This document shows, in pieces, positions 46,169-56,400 of a DNA stretch of 64,000 bases. Source of the DNA: Maratus speciosus (taxonomy: Eukaryota; Arthropoda; Arachnida; Araneae; Salticidae). Position 1 is the first letter of the stretch. Each line of letters begins with the position of its first letter. The DNA lies in the NCBI GenBank assembly GCA_963932465.1, contig OZ010787.1, forward strand, positions 11,219,284-11,283,283, in the 5' to 3' direction. A program made the position numbers and the translations under genes. Under the pieces are notes generated by a model. The model did not search any database. It was not told the origin of the DNA and saw only the letters and a list, made by a program, of their open reading frames with translations.

Positions 46169-46620
46169 GTATGGAGCGAGGAAATGAACAGGGCATTTGA
46201 CACTCTGAAAGAAAAGCTTACAGCGGAGCCAGTATTGTATGCTCCCAACAGAATTTATAATTCAAACGGATGCGTCAAATTCAGGGTTAGGGGCAATACT
46301 CGCGCAGAGACAAAATTCAGAGGAGCATCCCATTATTTATTTGATCAGAAAATTTACGGAGACGCAAAAAAAAATTCAGCGCGACAGAAAGGGAATGTGC
46401 AGCGATAATTTTTGCCATAAAAAAATTGAGGCATTACATTGGCGGACAAAAATTTCTGATCGAGAGCGATCATAACCCATTAAAGTTCCTAAAAAACAAT
46501 TCAGGAAATAATCCTCGTCTTCTCAGGTGGGCATTAACCTTGCAATCCTACCAGTATGCAATTAAACACAGGTCAGGCAAGGAAATAGCTCATGTAGACT
46601 TCTTGAGCAGGACAGAATAG
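46169..46620 (+). pseudogene. Ty3-type RNase H
   Basis: The connection and RNase H domain are read in pieces: VWSEEMNRAFDTLKEKL, IIQTDASNSGLGAILAQ, then RHYIGGQKFLIESDHNPLKF and HRSGKEIAHVDFLSRTE. The catalytic D (QTDAS) and the ESDHNP motif are present. Frame changes occur near 46160, 46240 and 46370-46378 (an A9 run). It stops at TAG 46618-46620. There is no integrase after it, which supports the swapped order. Confidence 0.85.
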
Positions 46621-46909
46621 TATACAAAAAAAAAAGACAAATTAATTGTATATAGTAAAACTTCTATAATTTTCTTGTGTTTGTAATGTGTATTAAAAAT
46701 GGTATTAGAATATAGAATATTGTACAAAAAAATTTTGGTAGGAAGGAATTCTGTAAGATTTTAAGAAACGGACAAGTAGACAGTTAGATATAGGTTTTTT
46801 TTTTTTTTTTTGTATGTGAGCCACTCAAAAATACTTTTTTTGAGCTGCCTTCTGTGTTCAGAATATTCAGTCCTACGGCCAGAATATTACCTAAAAGGGG
46901 GGGGGGGGT
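46621..46909 (+). other. Short 3' non-coding region and polypurine tract of the Ty3-type element
   Basis: About 290 bases separate the RNase H stop from the LTR. A T15 run lies at 46797-46811. A G12 run at about 46897-46908 directly abuts the LTR start and is the likely polypurine tract. Confidence 0.7.
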
Positions 46910-47566
46910 TGTGGAAACTTAGCCTTTTCACAGTTTTTCACATGTAAAAACCTTATTAAAATGATACAGAATCACGGCCTATGGAGACTCCATGTATTCG
47001 TGAGAGACACTAGAAAATTTGTCTAAGTCTCAGAGTTTGCCAGTAACATAAAAGTAAATAACTCCAGTACGATCAATCTTACGAAGGTGACACTTTGGAA
47101 CATCGTAGATAAAAGGATGACCACCTGGTTCCCACTTTGTGACACCGAAATATGTCAGTAAGTGCTTCTCGACATTGCATACTCTGACAGGAGAGTTTCG
47201 CGTGCGAAAAGTGGGGAGGGCCTCGCTTAGCCATAAGGAGGTCAGCTGTCAAAAGGATTTTGACAGGCGCACCAATGCCAATGGATGTTGGAAACTCGCA
47301 TTGTTTTCCAGAGAAAAATTAAGCATATATACGAAATCTCCGAGGAGATCAGAGGATTAGTTGAGAGGAGTTAGCAAAAGCTAAACTCGAAAGAGGTTCT
47401 TCAACCTGGGGGAGAGAAAAGATTCTCTCTAAGGCTTTGTACGGAGATCGCTCCGTGGGGGAGACCAGATCGTTCTCTCAACGGTTACAATGCCGATCTG
47501 CTGAGTCACAGCTGGGTTCTTGTCAGCGGAGAAAGCTGATCGAACGGATGACTGCTAGTCTGCACT

Positions 47567-47572
47567 TATAAA
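47567..47572 (+). promoter_or_regulatory. TATA box of the Ty3-type LTR
   Basis: TATAAA in the context GCACTTATAAAGGACA, about 210 bases before the LTR's poly(A) signal. Confidence 0.5.
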
Positions 47573-47778
47573 GGACATATTTTACTTTGAAGGGATCATA
47601 GTGTTTCACAGAGACTCTCGAAATACCTGATCCGGACTCTGTCTTATTATTCTGTCAAGAAATTTTATCAGATTCTCCTACCTTACTAAATCTTCATTTT
47701 ATCAAGCTAAATTCTTACGTATTTTGTTGTGTCAGTGTTGACAATATATTTAGCCAAGAGTGTTTGTTGTTTTACGAA

Positions 47779-47784
47779 AATAAA
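47779..47784 (+). terminator. LTR polyadenylation signal
   Basis: AATAAA inside the LTR, about 90 bases before its end. Confidence 0.5.
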
Positions 47785-47873
47785 ACCTACACTTTTTCTT
47801 CTTACTAAAATCTTTGTCATCACGCCTCTGAGGAGATCACGTCACGCTACCGCCCTCATCTGAGGTCACCACA

Positions 47874-49318
47874 GAGGTAATATAATCAATAATAATAATA
47901 ATACTTGTGTAGACTGAATTAATCTGCAAGGGGGAAAAACACTCTCTTTGAACTCTTTAAGCGTATCCAAAATATTCCTATAAAGCGGATATAAATATTC
48001 GCACATGCAGACTTCGAACTACGGTACTAGAAACAGAATGCAGCATGCACGTAAAACTTCATTTTTTCGCCAAAGAGCTTGGCTACAAGTGTTGGCGTCA
48101 AACGAGCGGGGACGGCGAGTGTTTGCGAATTTGCGCCCCGGTGGCCATAACAAGGGAGTGTCTTAAATGAAGGTTTTGTGTGTCGTTTGACACACACACA
48201 CATATATATATATATATGTGTATGTGTAATAATAAAAATTTTCCGCCCTTTTATGTTAGTAAAACTATTCCAAATTCTTAATATCTACCATTTTTTACCT
48301 ATCTTTAATAATATCTTAAATATTTTTGTCTTTTATTTCATGCCTTTAAATCTGCGTATTCTTTAATTATTATTCTAAAAACTTAATCCGTTCGTAACTT
48401 ACTTCTTATAAACCCACTAAATTACTTTTTTTCATTTTATTCTGAGACAATTCTTTTTCTTTCAATGTTTTAATATTTTTGTTCTATGATGTTTCATATC
48501 CCATAATTCCTTGCCAGCTCCCAGCAACATTTTGGTTGCACTATAAATTTCACGCCGAGAATAAACAGTTCATCATCGACGTCACGCGTACTTCCCCCTA
48601 CCTCCAAAGTTCGTACGAGAGGCAGGCTCCCATCCTATCGTAGCCTGCCTCTCGTCTCGTCTTTCCGGCTATTTTAACGGGGTTGGTTTTATCACTTGCA
48701 ATGTATCCATTCGCGCTCTGTTTCTTTGATTATTTATAGTGTTGCATCGACTAGGAGCCTAGAATTTTTACGCTTTTCATTTGTTTAATAAACTCCCGTC
48801 ACTTGGTGGTTCGATTTTTAATGTGTAGATTCTAATACCATGTAACATCATATAGTTATGAAATGATACAGCTACATTCTGAGAGCCGATGGATAACCTA
48901 CTGGAGTTATTTACAAATAAACTAGTTAAATTTATACTGCCCCTATTATTTATTGAAGGGGAATTTCTTTCAATGTTTCTTGAGTCTGCTTTCTATTCGC
49001 TACCACGACTGCGTCCCGTTGTCTCATGATGACGGAGGCTTGGCAAAGCTTTTGGCATTGATTACTATACTACATTTTCGTCGATATATAAGAATGTCGC
49101 CGGAATGTCACAGAAGTCGACAATAATATATATATATATGTATATAGTATATACATATGTGAAATTTGGCGTATAAAAAAGTCTCGCATCCGGAAAATAC
49201 AAAAGGTGAACTGAACGAAATGCATTAAAATTGACAACTAGATAAAAAGATTCGTCTACAATACAAGATTGTAAATGAATAAGAAAAAAGAACTGTTCTG
49301 TTAGGCTGTTTCGGCCTC
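47874..49318. other. Unrecognised DNA; possible second LTR-like stretch and a 13-bp hairpin
   Basis: CA/TA microsatellite at 48189-48225. CACTATAAATTTC and GAGAATAAACAG lie close together at 48538-48570, as in a solo LTR, but no ends were defined. A perfect 13-bp stem (CGAGAGGCAGGCT / AGCCTGCCTCTCG) occupies 48616-48654. Confidence 0.45.
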
Positions 49319-49320
49319 TA

Positions 49321-49673
49321 CACTGTAAAAAAAAAAAAAAATAACGACATTTTTACAGTACAAAGTACTGTTCATCTCGCGCACAAACTCGATCACAGTG
49401 AATGTGCTGTATCTTTCTTTGGTTTCCTGACTATATTAACATGGAAAATACAGTAGTTGCGTAAAATTAACAGCACAATGTGCTGGCAATTTGGACGCCA
49501 GCAGTTTGTGCTGGCGTCCAAATTGAAAAAAAAATTGCCAGTACATTGTGCTGTTAATTTTACGCAACTACTGTATTTTTCATGTTAATATAGTCAGGAA
49601 ACCAAAGAAAGATACAGCACATTCACTGCGATCGAGTTTGTTATGGCAAATTTACAGTGGTTTTTTTACAGTG
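49321..49673. mobile_element. Fold-back (snap-back) MITE
   Basis: 353 bases that are almost one long inverted repeat: CACTGTAAAAAAA at the left and TTTTTTTACAGTG at the right, centred near 49505. The arms are about 165 bases each and nearly identical (for example TACAGTAGTTGCGTAAAATT and its complement). The main difference is a short A-rich insertion in the right arm. TA flanks both ends (49319-49320 and 49674-49675). Confidence 0.9.
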
Positions 49674-49754
49674 TATAGAGCGGTTTTTTTCCCCCCGGTT
49701 TCTTTCGATTGCGTTTTGAAGGTTTTAATGAATCAATTGACAAACTGATTACGT

Positions 49755-49942
49755 AGTTCAGTATTCAGGAGTCGCATTACATAGGGAAAAATTTATTATT
49801 CCTACCACTATTTTGAAAATAATATCTTCATGGTAACTTTCTATAGCTCATGGTAAATAAAATGATCATGAAGATTACTGATTAAGGGTTCTGGTAGGAA
49901 CAATAAAATTTTCCCTTTAATGTGACCCCTGAGTATTACGTA
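49755..49942. mobile_element. Second fold-back element
   Basis: Inverted arms of about 75-85 bases: TATTCAGGAGTCGCATTA...AAATTTATTATTCCTACCA at the left, and the complement of ATACTCAGGGGTCACATTA...AAATTTTATTGTTCCTACCA at the right. Exact ends were not determined. Confidence 0.7.
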
Positions 49943-50029
49943 TTTTATGACTACATATTTTAAATTTTAAAATAAGTCAGCTATTAGAAACATAGTAAAA
50001 TTCTCTTTGTAAATTTATTTTGTGGAGGT

Positions 50030-50268
50030 TTTGGTGTTGGTGTTGTTTTATGAAGGTTAATTATCTACACTTGGGATATGGGCCCGAAGGGGGAGGGGGT
50101 GCCCTCCGTGGGGATCTTTTTAAGGGAACCTAACCCGTATTTACACAAGGAAATCCCAGGTTCGAAGAAAACCACTGTAAACTTCGAACGATTAGGCCGA
50201 CGGGCGCTATTGGGTTTGAATCCAGCACCTCCCGTCTACCAGCTTTGAGAGCAGACCCCCTTGGCAGC
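50030..50268 (-). mobile_element. tRNA-derived SINE, family 'S', copy 1
   Basis: Minus-strand copy of the element at 58645-58866 and 61268-61506. It carries the head TCTGCTCTCAAAGCTGGTAGACGGG, a B-box-like GGATTCAAACCC, and the body AATACGGGTTAGGTTCCCTTA and GTAGATAATTAACC. The ORF crossing it on the minus strand is not thought to be a gene. Confidence 0.8.
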
Positions 50269-50654
50269 TTTATTTTTCGGAGGAGGTGTGGGGACGCCAA
50301 AATCCATGTTTGTCTTGGGGATAAAAAAGGCTAGTTTCGGCCCTGGCTGCGCGTAGAAAAAGTGTAATTTTTGTTTCCAGGTTTTAGCCAGCATTTTCGG
50401 AAATTTTTGCCAGTGTGCGCCTGTAGGAGAGTTTTTTGTAGAAGAGATTCTACTTTTGTAACCACGGATGCAATGTTTTACTTTTATCCTGAAAAAGTTG
50501 AATAAATTAATGTGCTTTGAGCGCTCATTTAGCCACTGCACTTTGTGGACGAATAAAAAATTCCGGTCTCCACTTCCAGATCTGTAAGAAAAATAATGGG
50601 TAAAAATCAGTGTCTTTTTTCCATTGTAAATCACGTTTTCATCAACAGAAATTA

Positions 50655-51450
50655 AAAAACTAGAATGAAAAATCATGCCTCAAGAACAGATCATGAAACA
50701 CTTTGCAACACATTCAGAATAATACAACAAAACTTTACTGTTTAATAAGGTGACGGATTATATGTTTAAGTTAATAATTTGGAAAACACATAACACATTT
50801 GGAAACCCAATTTACCAATTACCATCAATAGTCGCGAAAATATCCACTTTGTGCAGCCCTGTATATATCCTATATAATTGTATATATACTCCGTAATATG
50901 CTAACATTTAGTTCAGTTAGGAAACGCATAGCACAGTTGAAAATTCCCCTACAACTATTTCCGTCGATAAACAGAAATGTACTCGATATCTTTTGAGCAG
51001 CCCTGTAAACGCTCGATAGAAATTAAACACAAAAAGTAATATGAAAAAAATAATTGTATTTAAAAACTCGTACCACAACTGAAAACGCACTTCCATCAGT
51101 TATTGTCCATAGGCAATAATATAACTGAATTATTTTATGTGTCTCTGTAAATAAACGATGAGAGCTACGCACACCCTATTCTCTAAATAGCATCTTGTAG
51201 TACACCTCAGTGATATATATTAATTTCAGTACGTTTGAAATAGTGTAACATTATTAAAATACACCGCAAGAGAATTATCCCCATAGATCGTCATGTAAAT
51301 GAATTCTTTTGAGTGTCCGTGTAAATGAACTATAAATGCTGCATACTTCATTTTAAATACCAAGCATGTCATGGTAAACTTCAATAACATATTTCAGTTA
51401 CATGGAAATCCGCGTACATTTACGTGGATTAGACCACGGACAGGCGTTTT
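50655..51450 (+). repeat. Interspersed repeat family 'R', copy 2
   Basis: Collinear with 37337-38150: CATGCCTCAAGAACAGATCATGAAACACTTT, GCAGCCCTGTATAT, GAAATAGTGTAACATTATTAA and a terminal GACCACGGACAGGCG. It ends in a T-rich low-complexity run at 51447-51490. Confidence 0.8.
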
Positions 51451-53588
51451 TTTTTTCTTTTTTTTTTCTTTTTTCTTTTTTTTTTTTTTACCGTTGCCAA
51501 GAAAATCAGATCCCGGAATAATAATTTACCCTAAAAAGTTAATTTTGGTTTGAAAGATCTTCATGTGCAAGAGGAAAATGAAATAAACAATAGACATGAA
51601 TATACGTCTTCATATTGGAAATAAAACGAAAATACGAAAAGAAGATGAATTTGACCTCATATATCAAAAACAAAACGAATATGCTTTGAGGTTGAAATAA
51701 AAGGGCCTTGCGTTATGATATTAATTCTTAATTTAAAAAAAAATAATAATAACAATATCTCACGGTTTATCGTCTGCACACGAATAACAGAAATGTTTCA
51801 TTTTTAATCGAAAATTTCAATAAGAAAAAAACTTTTGAAAAGCAAATAGATAGTAAATGTCAAAATTATGCACCGAAAAATTATCTCTGTCGAAAATGAC
51901 GCCATTGTATCAGGAAATAAATATTTTCATTCTTAAAAGCCAAACATTAACTAGATTGCCTGAAAGAATATTTTTTGACGAGTGTTACTTCCTAATGCAG
52001 CCTCATTTCAGAAAATATAAATGAAAATTATTTTATTTGTAATAGGAAATTATTACTTTTTCGTTCATAAAACCAAAACTTTTAATATAATTGCATCAAT
52101 GTAAATTATTTTCTGTTTACCGGTATTAAAATGCAAGGCTCGGAAGTGTAAAAATCAAGATTTACGATAACCACTAAGCACAATGAATAAAAAGTTACAT
52201 ATCTAAATTTAATAAGACCACGGGGGGTTCAGGGGGGCGGAGCCCCCCTGGAGAAATCTACTCTTTTATCTAAAAAAAAATACCAGAATTAGCAGCTCAT
52301 GAAAATTTCAGAATATCCTTACATAACGTTTTTAAATTAACGCCTCTAATGACTGAAAACTTCGTATTTTTTATTCTTATAAATAATTACGTAATTTGAA
52401 AACTTTAAATTGCGGTTTGCAGGGAGTTGAATATTACCCAAAAGTGTGTTTAAAAATAATGATTTGCAGAGATGACGTTGAGGCTCCTGATCTGCAGATT
52501 TACTAGTTAACAAAACGTCTAAAATCGCAAGTGGCCGGTCACCTTTGGCCATATAAAGTAATCAAAAAGATTAAAAAATCCGCGCTATCGGGTCTTTCTG
52601 AGAACGGGAGCTTCGAAATCATGCACTACTAATGGGGTATCATTATAACATACTTTAAAATTCGTTTAAAAAATAAACTTCCAAAATTACTGTTGAATAA
52701 ACAATAATAATTATAATAAAAGATCTGCGATACCGGGTCGTCGTAAGAACGGGAATCTCAAAATCCCTCACTAAAGGGAATCGTCATAACAAAATTCGAA
52801 ACAAGCAGTGACATCAACAAAGTCCTACCTTGTCAATGGATAGGGTAAGTCCGGGAGAGTCGCCGCATCCAGGATAGATTCCGCACCCCTTGTATTTCTT
52901 GTAATTATCGATAGATGGTCGTCAAACGCACAGTATAGGTGCGCAATGAGATTATTTTAACCGTGTGCGTATAGCGTGAATCCCATTTCGATGATTACTT
53001 GTAGAAGTACAATCCTTATTTTGATGTAAGTGCATGATTTCACTGTCCAAACTTTTAAACACGTTATGTTTAAATATTTTTCCTGCACTAATTACTAAAT
53101 GCATGCATGATTTCGAAGTCAAAACTAAGTGTAGCTTTTGTATAGAGTACTGTGTGTATGGTTACGCCATTCCCCTTAGCGATGGCAGGTAACTGTGATG
53201 GCCGACGTCTGCACCATGCAAAATGGGATACATGCCGCACTGCAATTCCGGTATACATGCCGCAGTTTCTTTTGTATGGGATGATTGAGTGTTATTAACT
53301 TTTCCTTTTCTTTTTGCACAGACTAACCATGTTAGGCATGTTATCAAGTTTACTAAAACCAAATGATAAAAAGGGAAATTAAAAAGTAAAAAAGTCAAGA
53401 AAGATGCAAGTCAAGATTATAATAATGAAAAATTGGATTATGCTTAACGCAGACGTTCTTTGCAAGGAATGTTTAGAAAACTACTCCAAAAAAGAGAAAG
53501 TGTAATTGGCTTCGTTGCATCATATGTCAAATGTAGTTACACAAAGACTGCACTTTTTCTGTAGACTGTAGTCGAAAAAACAGGTCTG
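51451..53588. other. Unrecognised DNA with a GC palindrome
   Basis: AT-rich, with no recognisable gene. CAGGGGGGCGGAGCCCCCCTG at 52230-52250 is a near-perfect GC-rich hairpin. CGCAGTTTCT and GCCGCACTGC motifs near 53230-53270 have no assigned role. Confidence 0.45.
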
Positions 53589-53797
53589 CTAACCCATTCG
53601 GGACCATAGGTGCATATAAGCACCTTCATAAAGAGCATACAAAATTTGTTTCTGCACCAGTAAAAATGAAATGTAATATTTGCTTTTTTTTAATTAGAGC
53701 ATTTTCATGATTATTTAAGTAAAGGTAACTTCTTTTAAAAAAAGTGGTGCCAACCGATTAAAATTTGTGTAAAAGCCATCGGCCCCGAAAAGGTTAA
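53589..53797. mobile_element. TTAA-type MITE-like element, copy 4
   Basis: About 209 bases, starting CTAACCCATTCGGGACC and ending GGCCCCGAAAAGGTTAA; the left TTAA has mutated to CTAA. Internal CACCAGTAAAAAT and CCGATTAAAATTTGTGTAAAAG match copy 3. Confidence 0.65.
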
Positions 53798-55589
53798 CAA
53801 ATAAATTATGTCAACATAATTTTACTTTTTTCTTTTCCCATTCTAATACATTGAAATTACGTTGTTGCTAAAATAACAATTAAAATTTAATGTAAAAAAA
53901 TGTCGATAATTTTAATAGTGAATGTAGGCAAAAAATTATTAATTTGAATCTACTAATACGTTTCATTGTACTCATTTAGTTTCATTTTGTTATTATATCG
54001 TTAATTATAGTCCAGATATGAATAGTTTTTTTTTATATTTTTATTTATAATTTCATTCTGTTCTTATTACAAACGCGGCATAACTACCGCACAAGTGCGG
54101 TGTCTCATCCTGAATGTACGAGTGACGCGCCGCAGTGTAATGTTTTAGAAAAAAATTGTTAAAAAATATTAATTATTATTTTTTATTTTTTTGTCGCAGT
54201 ACACGCGTTGTATAGTTAACATTAAATAGCATAGTATGATTTTTTTTTATTTTATCTACACCATGGAACTTTATATACAAATTCAAAAAAAATGTGCGCC
54301 ATAAATCCGGAATTATTCTATAATACTAATTTAATGAGTAGTAGTTGAAACTAAAATATACCAAAAGCGATAAATTTTGAAAAACAGCTTTCCAATATCA
54401 ATACTACGTTTCTGCAGTGCAGTGCAACGAACGGCAACCATTCACCATCTTTCCCCAAAAGGGATGACTCATGTATTGCATCTATCGGCAACATCACGAT
54501 CTTGGGGGAAATTATCCAGAGAGAAAAAGGGTAGCATTTCGGAAACTTTAAATTTTAAACTGGCAAACACTGTGGCGTTTCTTTGCTAAATTACGATAAG
54601 TTAAAAATAACGGTCTTGGGGAAACGAAACACACGACCCCATATTATTTTATCACCAAATTATCGCAGAGAGATGCAGGGGCATGCTCCGGGCATCCTTT
54701 TTTAGAGGCCCCCATGAGAGTAATCAGGATTTTCCTTAAAAGAGCCAAACAATTAAAATTAGCCAAAAGTAACCAAAATTCATATATTTTCAAACATATG
54801 GGAAGGGAGTGCGTCCCTTTCCCGTTTCTGCTTCCAGTACGCTCCCACCTATGCAAAAAACAAACTATATCATTAGAAAACTAGTGATTAATATTTTATT
54901 ATAACAACTTAGTGTATTCTACTGTTTTCAAAAGAAATTCTTTATTAACGTTTTCCTCGTAACGTGGCAAGTTAAAACCATTAATTATGACCAATTTGGG
55001 GCATTTTCTTTTAGACATCTTATAATGTACGTAGATAAGCAAAGTAAAAGTTTGCAAAGAAATACACCTGTCAGCCAATCTGTCATTTTTTCTACTATTA
55101 TAGTACTAGTATTTTTTTCTTAAAGTTGTGACCATCTTCTTGTGATACCCTGTATATATATGGGAGTAGTACTGGGTACAAAATTTATGCATACGTACCA
55201 ATATGTATGAAGTTTAGTACTAGCCATTTCCACATTTTTATATGTAGAAGGGGGCCCCCCATAGTCTAAGTCGGGCCCTGGAGAGATGCAAAAGGTACTA
55301 TTGGAATGAAAATTGTATCTACTTTCCGACTATGACTACAATTTCTGAAACAAAGATCGCCTACATATTAGAAATTCGAAACTCATTACAAAAGTTGTAA
55401 AAATTGCATCCCAAGGAAAACACCCACTTTTGACACTATATTTGAGTTCCTTGGATCAAGGTAGCCCGGAAAAGACATATTTTATACACGTTTCTTAAAT
55501 CTTTATAGAGTCAGAAAAGGTCAAAGTTTAAGGATGCTAATGTTAAATTCGCGTGACAAACTTTATTTTATATCTTCCCAAAAAATCAT

Positions 55590-55638
<49 letters not shown>

Positions 55639-56398
55639 GAGATACAATGAGTAGGACCATACATATTTCAAATATATCTTCGAATTAAAAACATATTTTT
55701 AATTATGAAACTAATTAATAAGTTCATATAAAATGATAAATTATGACCAGACCATTTAATTTTTACATAACTAGGGAGCTCTGCCCCCTACGCTAGGCTT
55801 GCCAAACCCCGTTCAGGCATTGCAGGCTTTAAAAATTATATAGATTAAATTTCCTTTGAGTAGGGAATTAGATAAATTTAAATTTTCGAAAGTCTAAAGA
55901 AATCGTTTTCTGTTATCGAAGCAGCCACAGAAACGACAACCTTAGATTTTTTTTTTAATTTTTTTTTTTATAATATAAATGAGTTTATTTTACATCTAAG
56001 AATTTTGTATACTTTTTCAGGTAACTCACCGTGTATTTCAGCTACTTTTCATTTTATGATCTTAATTTTACTTTTCGAAATTTATGAATAAACCCCTAAC
56101 ACATTTTCTTTTATAACTCTTTGAAGATTTAAGAAAAGTATATAAACTATATCTTTTTTCGGTCTGCCTTGATTATATTTGATTATATTTGATTATTATT
56201 TGAAAATATAGTCCCATTGACTGTAATACTATTCGGATTTTCGTATGGCCGTTATTTTAGAACAAATCACTGGATCTTCTTGATTAACGAACTCATCTAA
56301 GATATTCAAAAGGTCAGCAAACTGTCTGAATTTGATTTGAATTAGTATCGAAGTATCGGACGTTATAGCGATGACACGTTTTTCATTATCTATACATA
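53798..56398. other. AT-rich DNA, nothing recognised
   Basis: No gene was recognised. A T44 run lies at 55591-55634. A GATTATATTT imperfect repeat lies at about 56168-56200. Confidence 0.5.
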
Positions 56399-56400
56399 TA

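Larger units (their letters stand above)
33203..47873 (+). mobile_element. Broken Ty3/gypsy-type element with integrase before RT (Gmr1-like order)
   Basis: Plus strand. In order: gag N-terminus (33203-33367), inserted TIR element (33370-34441), gag remainder (34443-35421), protease (35325-35783), linker ORF (35770-35985), a ~7.9-kb foreign block, integrase (43841-45120), RT (about 45240-46168), RNase H (46169-46620), polypurine tract and LTR (46910-47873). The IN C-terminal region and the RT N-terminal region lie in one uninterrupted frame (44495-45520), so the order IN-RT is original and not an assembly of two elements. Canonical Ty3/gypsy elements have RT-RH-IN. The Gmr1-type group is known for this swapped order. 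The 5' LTR was not found. Confidence 0.85.
46910..47873 (+). repeat. 3' LTR of the Ty3-type element
   Basis: 964 bases beginning TGTGGAAACTTAG and ending GGTCACCACA (TG...CA). It has a TATA box, TTATAAAGG (47566-47574), and an AATAAA (47779-47784) near the 3' end, which fits the promoter-to-poly(A) layout of an LTR. No second copy was found upstream of gag in this window, so identity with a 5' LTR cannot be measured. Confidence 0.75.

Noticed and set aside
50236..50676. 146-codon minus-strand ORF
   Set aside because: Its 3' part is the reverse of SINE family S and the remainder is family-R-flanking DNA. The composition is not protein-like.
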